Source of the DNA: Paracoccaceae bacterium
GTDB taxonomy: Bacteria; Pseudomonadota; Alphaproteobacteria; Rhodobacterales; Rhodobacteraceae
Assembly (NCBI GenBank): GCA_027069385.1
Contig: JALXER010000076.1
Span: forward strand, 13,929 to 25,464
Length of the DNA stretch: 11,536 nt
Direction: 5' to 3'
Position 1 is the first letter of the stretch. Every line of letters starts with the position of its first letter. A model generated the notes under the pieces. The model made no database searches and was not told the origin of the DNA. It was given only the letters and a program-made list of their open reading frames with translations. Made by a program: the position numbers and the translations under genes. Below are positions 6,979 to 11,536 of the stretch, in pieces.

Positions 6979-7482
6979 CTATCTCCGCTTCATGTTTTTC
7001 ATGTGTTTTGCCACCAGCATCCGCCGCTTGACCGGGCTAAGGTGGTCGATAAACAACTTGCCGTTCAGGTGGTCGATCTGGTGTTGCACCGATACCGCCC
7101 ACAGCCCGACAAAGTCTTTTTCAACCGGCGCGCCACCCTCATCAAGGTAAGAAACCGTCACCGCACGCGGCCGGCTGACCATGGCGGGTAGCCCGGGCAG
7201 ATTCGGGCTGGCTTCTTGGTAATCACTGAACCGCGCCGAAGCATGTAGCACCTCGGGGTTGGCCATGCGCAGCGGCATATCATGCCCTTCGGAACAATCG
7301 AGCACCGCCAGCCTGCGCATCTCGCCCAACTGGTTTGCCGCTAAACCAACGCCGGGCATGGTATACATGGCCAGCAGCATTTCGTCCCAGATTTCCCGAA
7401 CCCGTGCGTCAATGGCATCAACCGGCGCGCATGTGGTTCTAAGCCGCTTGTCGGGATACATCAAAAACGGGCGCAGGCTCAT
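6979..7482 (-). CDS. Peptide deformylase paralogue, predicted inactive
   Basis: A 167-residue protein clearly of the peptide deformylase fold but with catalytic positions changed. Motif 1 is intact (GVGLAANQLG, Q51). Motif 2, normally EGCLS with Cys as metal ligand, reads EASPN (90-94), placing Ser92 where the Cys should be. Motif 3, normally HExxH, reads HQIDH (134-138), so the general-acid/base Glu is Gln135. Two of the essential residues are therefore missing, and formyl removal by the known mechanism is unlikely. The reading frame is undamaged and the core is conserved, so this is a maintained gene, not a decaying one. Its start overlaps the active def by four bases (ATGA) and fmt follows after three bases. 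The tail is basic (KHMKNMKRR), like that of def. At DNA level 7045-7086 matches 7554-7595 in def at 34 of 42 bases, pointing to tandem duplication. I recall similar paralogues in other Rhodobacterales. Its role is unknown. Confidence 0.88.
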   Translation of the reverse strand: MSLRPFLMYPDKRLRTTCAPVDAIDARVREIWDEMLLAMYTMPGVGLAANQLGEMRRLAVLDCSEGHDMPLRMANPEVLHASARFSDYQEASPNLPGLPAMVSRPRAVTVSYLDEGGAPVEKDFVGLWAVSVQHQIDHLNGKLFIDHLSPVKRRMLVAKHMKNMKRR

Positions 7483-7997
7483 TCGCGGCTACGCTCTTTT
7501 TTCAATTTTTTCATCTTTTTGGTGATCATACCGCGTTTGATGGCCGAAAGATAGTCGATAAACAGCTTGCCATCCAGATGGTCCAACTCGTGCTGGGCGC
7601 AGGTGGCGGCCATCCCGCCGAATTCTTCCTCCTGCTGTTTGCCGTCAATATCCAAAAACCGCATCCGCACCATGGCCGGACGGGTCACATTTTCATAGAT
7701 CCCGGGGATAGACAGGCAGCCTTCCTCATAGGTGTTCACCTCTTCCGAGGTCCAGGTGATTTCGGGGTTGATCAATACACGCGGTTCAGGCTCGGTTTCC
7801 TTGGCGGATACATCCATCACGAAAAACCGTTGCATTTTACCGACTTGCGGGCCGGCAAGGCCGATGCCCGGCGCGTCATACATGGTTTCAAGCATATCAT
7901 CGGCCAGCTTTTGCAGCCCGCGCGAAATATCGGTCACGGGGGCGCACACCTTTTTCAGGCGCGGGTCGGGATGGATCAGGATCGGTCGAATGCTCAT
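7479..7997 (-). CDS. def: Peptide deformylase
   Basis: Removes the formyl group from the N-terminal methionine of new proteins at the ribosome. The 172-residue protein has the three family motifs: GIGLAGPQ (44-51), EGCLS (92-96, metal ligand C94) and HELDH (136-140, metal ligands H136 and H140, catalytic E137). It should be the active partner of the degenerate copy that follows. The Lys-rich C-terminus (KKMKKLKKERSRE) is long and basic, as expected for a tail that contacts the ribosome. The ATG at 7997 begins MSIRPILIHPDPRL, the typical family start; the binding site before it is weak and upstream in-frame sequence does not look like deformylase. It is the first gene of the leftward def-def-fmt operon. 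Confidence 0.96.
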   Translation of the reverse strand: MSIRPILIHPDPRLKKVCAPVTDISRGLQKLADDMLETMYDAPGIGLAGPQVGKMQRFFVMDVSAKETEPEPRVLINPEITWTSEEVNTYEEGCLSIPGIYENVTRPAMVRMRFLDIDGKQQEEEFGGMAATCAQHELDHLDGKLFIDYLSAIKRGMITKKMKKLKKERSRE

Positions 7998-8101
7998 GGC
8001 GCTGACATAGGACAAGATGTTGCGTAAAACAAGGGGCGTTTGCTCTTGCCCTTGGCGCGCAATCGGGTAGCTTGGGCCAAACAACCCACAGGATTCCGCA
8101 C
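7998..8101. promoter_or_regulatory. Divergent intergenic region, def / patB
   Basis: This gap of 104 bases must hold the start signals for both the def-fmt operon (left) and the C-S lyase (right). Toward the lyase, TTGCCC (8046-8051), a 16-base spacer and TAGCTT (8068-8073) form a weak candidate (three of six matches each), with AGGA (8090-8093) as ribosome binding site. Toward def I see no well-placed pair of boxes. No clear operator repeat is visible. Confidence 0.35.
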
Positions 8102-9277
8102 ATGACCCAAGATTTTGACAAAGTGATCGATCGCCGCAATACCCATAGCGCCAAATGGGACGCGATGGAGGCGGTCTATGGCGTGTCGCCCGATGACGGC
8201 ATTGCCATGTGGGTTGCCGATATGGATTTCGAATCACCCAAGGCGGTTAACGATGCGCTGCACGCGGCGGCCGATCACGGGGTGCACGGATATTTCGGCG
8301 ATGATTCAAGTTATCGCGCCGCGATTTCCGGCTGGATGGCGCGTCGGCATGGCTGGCAAGTCGATCCGGAATGGATAAACACCACCCACGGGCTGGTTGC
8401 CGCGGTGGCGCTTTGCTTGCAGGCTTTTACAAGCAAAGGCGACGGGGTTATCCTGTTTACGCCGGTTTACCATGCCTTTGCCAGCGCCATTGAATCCAAT
8501 GAACGTGTGGTAGTCGAAAGCCCGATGGAGCAGATCGACGGGCGCTACCGGATGGACTTAAAAGCGACCGAATCCGCGCTGACCGGCAAGGAAAAAATGC
8601 TGATTCTTTGCTCGCCGCATAATCCCGGCGGGCGGGTCTGGAGCAAGGAAGAACTGCGCGAGGTGGCCGATTTTTGCGCCCGCCACGATCTGGTTCTGAT
8701 CAGCGACGAGGTTCACCATGATCTGGTTTTTGCGCCCAATAAACACATCCCGATGCCCGTTGCCGCGCCCGAGATTCGCGACCGGCTGATCATGTTGGTG
8801 GCGGCGTCAAAAACCTTTAACATTGCAGGCGGGATGAACGGGATCACGATTATCGAAAACCCCGATATGCGGGCACGGTTTGCGCGGGCGATGGCGGCAA
8901 GCGCTTCTTCGCCCAACAAGTTCGGCAAGATGATGACAGAGGCCGCCTATACCCACGGCGATGAATGGCTGGAGGCGCTGCTGGCGTATCTGACCGAAAA
9001 CCGGCGGATTTTCGACGAAGGGGTAAACAGCATACCGGGGCTTAAATCGATGCCCCTTGAATCAACCTATCTGGCATGGGTGGATTTTTCCGGCACTGGC
9101 ATGAGCCGCGAAGAAGTGACCCGTCGCGTCGAAAAAGACGCCCGCATTGCCGCCAATCATGGCCCGACATTTGGTACAGGGGGCGAAAGCTTCTTGCGTT
9201 TTAACCTTGGTTGCCGCAAAGCTGTGGTGACAGAGGCGGTTTCGCGCCTGAAACAGGCCTTTGCAGACTTACAATAA
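8102..9277 (+). CDS. patB: PLP-dependent C-S lyase/aminotransferase, PatB/MalY type
   Basis: A fold-type I PLP enzyme of 391 residues, of the cystathionine beta-lyase (PatB/MalY) subgroup. These cleave C-S bonds of cystathionine, cysteine or S-alkyl cysteines, giving pyruvate, ammonia and a thiol. Visible landmarks are MWVADMDFESP (36-46), YFGDDSSYRAAISGWMARRHGW (start at Y64), PVYHAF (Y123, ring stacking), SPHNPGGRVW (N174), SDEVHHDL (D202), the Schiff-base lysine K237 in AASKTFNIAG, and FLRFNLG (R366, carboxylate binding). The ATG at 8102 has AGGA eight bases upstream; an upstream TTG at 8072 is unlikely. MalY of E. coli also has a regulatory role, but nothing here shows that. An MFS transporter follows after 54 bases. 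The exact substrate cannot be told from sequence alone. Confidence 0.88.
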   Translation: MTQDFDKVIDRRNTHSAKWDAMEAVYGVSPDDGIAMWVADMDFESPKAVNDALHAAADHGVHGYFGDDSSYRAAISGWMARRHGWQVDPEWINTTHGLVAAVALCLQAFTSKGDGVILFTPVYHAFASAIESNERVVVESPMEQIDGRYRMDLKATESALTGKEKMLILCSPHNPGGRVWSKEELREVADFCARHDLVLISDEVHHDLVFAPNKHIPMPVAAPEIRDRLIMLVAASKTFNIAGGMNGITIIENPDMRARFARAMAASASSPNKFGKMMTEAAYTHGDEWLEALLAYLTENRRIFDEGVNSIPGLKSMPLESTYLAWVDFSGTGMSREEVTRRVEKDARIAANHGPTFGTGGESFLRFNLGCRKAVVTEAVSRLKQAFADLQ

Positions 9278-9287
9278 CTCAATATTT

Positions 9288-9304
9288 TGCGCGATTGCCG
9301 CGCA
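9288..9304 (+). other. Small GC-rich hairpin between patB and MFS gene
   Basis: A perfect six-base-pair inverted repeat, TGCGCG (9288-9293) and CGCGCA (9299-9304), with the loop ATTGC, begins 10 bases after the patB stop. It is flanked by TTT on the left and TAAAA on the right. No T-run follows on the plus strand, so it is not a classical intrinsic terminator. It could be a weak attenuator or an mRNA 3'-end stabiliser, or have no function. Confidence 0.3.
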
Positions 9305-9331
9305 TAAAACTTACACAATTGGAACAAACCC

Positions 9332-10576
9332 ATGGCTTTCGGCCCGCGCCGTCACACCGGGTGGCTGGATAGCACCACGCCGCCCCATATCACCACGCTG
9401 GTTGCAACAGCGGGGATTGCCGCGCTGAATATGAACATCTTTATGCCCTCGCTGCCCAGCATGGCGACCTATTTTGATTCGAAATATGCCACCGTTCAAC
9501 TGGCCATCTCGGCCTATCTGGGGGTCAGCGCGGTGTTGCAAATCATCATCGGCCCGCTATCCGACCGGTTTGGCCGGCGTCCGGTGATGCTGTGGGGGCT
9601 GGTAATTTTTCTGTTCGCCACCATCGGGTGCATTGTGGCACCGAATATCGAAACCCTGCTGACCTTCCGGATGATCCAGACTGCCGTCGGGGCCGGCATG
9701 GTGCTGTCGCGTGCGGTGGTGCGCGATATGGTGCCTCCGGCGCAGGCGGCCAGCAAGATCGGCTATCTGACCATGGGCATGGCGCTGGTGCCGATGATCG
9801 GTCCGGCCATGGGGGGGATGCTGGATGCTGCATTTGGCTGGCAGGCCAGTTTTGGCATGGTGTTGGTGCTTGGACTGCTGGTGCTGGCGCTGGCATGGCA
9901 CGATCTGGGCGAGACCAACAGCCACAAAAGCGCCAGCTTTGGCGCGCAATTCCGGGCCTATCCGGCGCTGATCAAATCGCGCCGGTTCTGGGGCTATACC
10001 TTTACCGCGGGGTTTTCATCGGGGGCATTTTTCGCGTTTCTGGGCGGCGCGCCTTATGTATCAACGCAGGTCCTTGGGCTGCAATCGCAGGGCATGGGGC
10101 TGTACTTCGCATTGGTTTCGGGCGGGTATATGGTCGGGAATTTCATGACCGGAAGGCTGGCGGCGCGGATCGGCATTAACAACATGATGCTGCTGGGCAC
10201 AATGCTTGCGGTATTTGGCACCGGGTTGAGCGCGCTGCTATTCGGGGTCGGGCTGGTCCATCCGCTTTCGCTTTACGGGCCGATGTTTATTGTCGGGATG
10301 GGCAACGGGCTGACGCTGCCCAACGCCAATGCGGGCATCGTGTCGGTGCGCCCCGAACTGGCCGGCAGTGCCTCGGGGCTGGGCAGTTTCATGTTGATCG
10401 GCAGCGGCGCGGCCCTATCTGCGATTACCGGAGCCATGCTTGGCCCTGCCCATCCGGTCGCGCCGTTGCTGGGCATGATGGTTGGTGTGTCGATCGCGGC
10501 GGTGCTGGCGGCCCTTTCTGTAATCGTCGTGGCCAAACGGGCGGCCGAACTGGGCGAATCCGGCTTTGCAGACTGA
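9332..10576 (+). CDS. MFS transporter, Bcr/CflA drug-resistance type
   Basis: A 414-residue inner-membrane protein with about 12 hydrophobic segments, probably a proton-driven exporter. Motif A of the major facilitator superfamily is clear in the loop after segment 2: GPLSDRFGRRP (74-84). Segment 4 carries GMVLSRAVVRDMVPP (122-136), typical of the Bcr/CflA DHA1 subgroup, and segment 5 has the antiporter motif C-like PMIGPAMGG (154-162). The N-terminus up to about residue 19 is cytoplasmic, followed by segment 1 with ALNMNIFMPSLPSM. The start has a weak GGAA upstream. It follows patB on the same strand after 54 bases; co-transcription is possible but the hairpin between them leaves this open. 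Family members export chloramphenicol, bicyclomycin, sulfonamides or amino acids such as cysteine, and the substrate here is unknown. Confidence 0.88.
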   Translation: MAFGPRRHTGWLDSTTPPHITTLVATAGIAALNMNIFMPSLPSMATYFDSKYATVQLAISAYLGVSAVLQIIIGPLSDRFGRRPVMLWGLVIFLFATIGCIVAPNIETLLTFRMIQTAVGAGMVLSRAVVRDMVPPAQAASKIGYLTMGMALVPMIGPAMGGMLDAAFGWQASFGMVLVLGLLVLALAWHDLGETNSHKSASFGAQFRAYPALIKSRRFWGYTFTAGFSSGAFFAFLGGAPYVSTQVLGLQSQGMGLYFALVSGGYMVGNFMTGRLAARIGINNMMLLGTMLAVFGTGLSALLFGVGLVHPLSLYGPMFIVGMGNGLTLPNANAGIVSVRPELAGSASGLGSFMLIGSGAALSAITGAMLGPAHPVAPLLGMMVGVSIAAVLAALSVIVVAKRAAELGESGFAD

Positions 10577-10591
10577 CTTGTTCGCAGGTGC

Positions 10592-10620
10592 AGCAAATTT
10601 TGCTTGACTTTGCCGCGCAA
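10592..10620. promoter_or_regulatory. Inverted/direct TTTGC repeats upstream of mcl1
   Basis: Two neighbouring inverted repeats lie in the 96-base gap before mcl1: AGCAAA-T-TTTGCT (10592-10604) and TTGC-CGC-GCAA (10610-10620). TTTGC also occurs as a direct repeat with a 10-base period (10599-10603 and 10609-10613), placing both on the same DNA face. A TTGACT (10604-10609), a good -35 match, lies between them, though no good -10 is spaced 16-18 bases away. Arrangement and position suggest an operator for a carbon-metabolism regulator. TTTGC/GCAAA half-sites recall those of the RamB/PccR family, but the spacing differs from the motif I remember. Confidence 0.45.
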
Positions 10621-10672
10621 TATTGTGATCAGATACACCAAAGCAACGTAATTTAATGTCGCAAGGAATCTT

Positions 10673-11536
10673 ATGAGCTTTACCGTCCAGCCCGCCCCGC
10701 CCGCGCATCCCAACCGCTGCCAACTGTTCGGCCCGGGCACCCGTCCGGCGATATTTCCCAAGATGGCGGCCAGCGCAGCCGATGTGATCAATCTGGATCT
10801 GGAGGACAGCGTCGCCCCTGCTGACAAGGCCGAAGCGCGGGCCAATATCATTACGGCGGTTAATGAAATTGATTGGGGAAACAAGGTGTTATCGGTGCGC
10901 ATCAACGGACTGGACACGCCGTTCTGGCATAAGGATGTGATCGAGTTGTTGGAGGGGACCAACGGGCGCATCGACCAGATCATGATCCCCAAAGTTGGCA
11001 ATGCGGGCGATATCTACGCCGTTGACGCGCTGGTTTCGGCGGTGGAAATGGCGCAAAATGCGACCCGACCCATCGGCTTCGAGGTGATCATAGAGACCGC
11101 CGCCGGTCTGGCCCATGTCGAAGAAATCGCCAGTGCCAGCCCGCGCATGCGCGCCATGAGCCTTGGCGCGGCGGATTACGCGGCCTCTATGGGGATGCAG
11201 ACCACCGGCATAGGTGGCACTCAGGAAAACTATTATATGCTGCACAGAGAGACCCGCCACATGGCCGACCCGTGGCACGCGCCGATTGTGGCCATCGTTG
11301 CCGCCTGTCGCACGCACGGATTACTGCCGGTTGACGGCCCGTTCGGGGATTTCTCGGACGATGCCGGATTTATCGCACAGGCGCGGCGCTCGGCAACGCT
11401 GGGGATGGTGGGCAAATGGGCCATCCACCCCAAGCAGGTTGCGCTGGCCAATCAGGTTTTCACCCCGTCCGAAGCCCAGATCACCGAAGCACGCGAAATT
11501 CTGGCCGCCATGGAGCAAGCCAAGGCCGAAGGTCAG
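10673..11536 (+). CDS. mcl1: L-malyl-CoA/beta-methylmalyl-CoA lyase (3' end missing)
   Basis: Reversibly cleaves malyl-CoA to acetyl-CoA plus glyoxylate and beta-methylmalyl-CoA to propionyl-CoA plus glyoxylate, a step of the ethylmalonyl-CoA pathway for acetate assimilation. The frame stays open for 288 codons to the right edge; the R. sphaeroides enzyme is about 318 residues, so some 30 codons are missing, including the catalytic Asp near residue 299 that I recall for that enzyme. It belongs to the HpcH/HpaI/CitE lyase fold. Visible landmarks are PNRCQLFGPGTRPAIF (13-28), VINLDLEDSVAP (38-49), LSVRINGLDTPFW (R76), FEVIIETAAG (metal ligand E141), SLGAADYAASMGMQTTGIGG (163-182, metal ligand D168), LPVDGPFGDFSDD and GKWAIHPKQV. 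The ATG has AAGGA five bases upstream. Similarity to Mcl1 is high from memory, making citrate lyase or a plain CitE-like protein unlikely. Confidence 0.93.
   Translation, partial: MSFTVQPAPPAHPNRCQLFGPGTRPAIFPKMAASAADVINLDLEDSVAPADKAEARANIITAVNEIDWGNKVLSVRINGLDTPFWHKDVIELLEGTNGRIDQIMIPKVGNAGDIYAVDALVSAVEMAQNATRPIGFEVIIETAAGLAHVEEIASASPRMRAMSLGAADYAASMGMQTTGIGGTQENYYMLHRETRHMADPWHAPIVAIVAACRTHGLLPVDGPFGDFSDDAGFIAQARRSATLGMVGKWAIHPKQVALANQVFTPSEAQITEAREILAAMEQAKAEGQ

Noticed and set aside
9288..9304. Intrinsic terminator after patB
   Set aside because: The hairpin is perfect, but there is no T-run after it on the plus strand, nor a suitable one on the minus strand.
9592..10179. Second plus-strand frame inside the MFS transporter
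   Set aside because: Rich in Gly, Arg and Ala, with no hydrophobic segments, and nested within a complete 12-segment transporter in another frame.
10599..10620. Exact PccR-type operator (TTTGCAAA-N4-TTTGCAAA)
   Set aside because: Only TTTGC half-sites are present and the spacing differs, so I report repeats but do not name the regulator.
10273..11001. Minus-strand open frame across the MFS end and mcl1 start
   Set aside because: It crosses two well-supported plus-strand genes and the mcl1 regulatory gap; an artefact of GC-rich codon bias.
10889..11317. Minus-strand open frame inside mcl1
   Set aside because: Mcl1 is continuous on the plus strand with strongly conserved motifs over this stretch.
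1..11536. Mobile element, CRISPR array, tRNA, prophage or toxin-antitoxin system
   Set aside because: No transposase, integrase, regularly spaced repeats, tRNA-like fold or toxin family was seen; all gene-free gaps are about 100 bases or less.

Overview
The window looks like core chromosome of an alphaproteobacterium of the Rhodobacterales (Roseobacter/Rhodobacter group). The evidence is protein-level: a 117-residue omega subunit with an acidic tail, one bifunctional-type Rel protein followed by a DUF2062 gene, a LabA-type NYN protein fused by overlap to ispH, tandem def genes before fmt, and an Mcl1-type malyl-CoA lyase. The assignment rests on recalled family features and gene order; no search was run.

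Layout. Positions 1-3302 are read on the minus strand: folK, rpoZ, rel, then the first 37 codons of a DUF2062 gene that runs off the left edge. A 97-base gap at 3303-3399 separates this from a plus-strand operon at 3400-5788: a NYN-domain putative RNase, ispH, a DUF3429-type membrane protein and rnhA, each overlapping the next by 4-11 bases. Next comes a minus-strand cluster, read from right to left: def (7997-7479), a def paralogue lacking key catalytic residues (7482-6979), fmt (6975-6070) and a small GlsB/YeaQ-type membrane protein (6018-5785). The last of these meets rnhA tail to tail with a 4-base overlap. From 7998 to the right edge everything is on the plus strand: a PatB/MalY-type C-S lyase, a Bcr/CflA-type MFS transporter and mcl1, cut at the right edge about 30 codons short.

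How the genes work together. rel and rpoZ link (p)ppGpp metabolism to RNA polymerase. def and fmt are the paired enzymes that add and remove the formyl group of initiator methionine. ispH makes the isoprenoid precursors. NYN and RNase HI are two nucleic-acid-processing proteins in one transcription unit. mcl1 serves glyoxylate/acetyl-CoA/propionyl-CoA interconversion, as in the ethylmalonyl-CoA pathway.

Coding density is very high. The gene-free stretches are all about 100 bases or less, and I saw no tRNA, rRNA, CRISPR array, insertion sequence or prophage signal. The points most worth a second look are the apparently inactive deformylase between def and fmt, a His-to-Gln change in the G-loop of the Rel synthetase domain, and paired TTTGC/GCAAA inverted repeats upstream of mcl1. 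I do not see a clear new multi-gene system.
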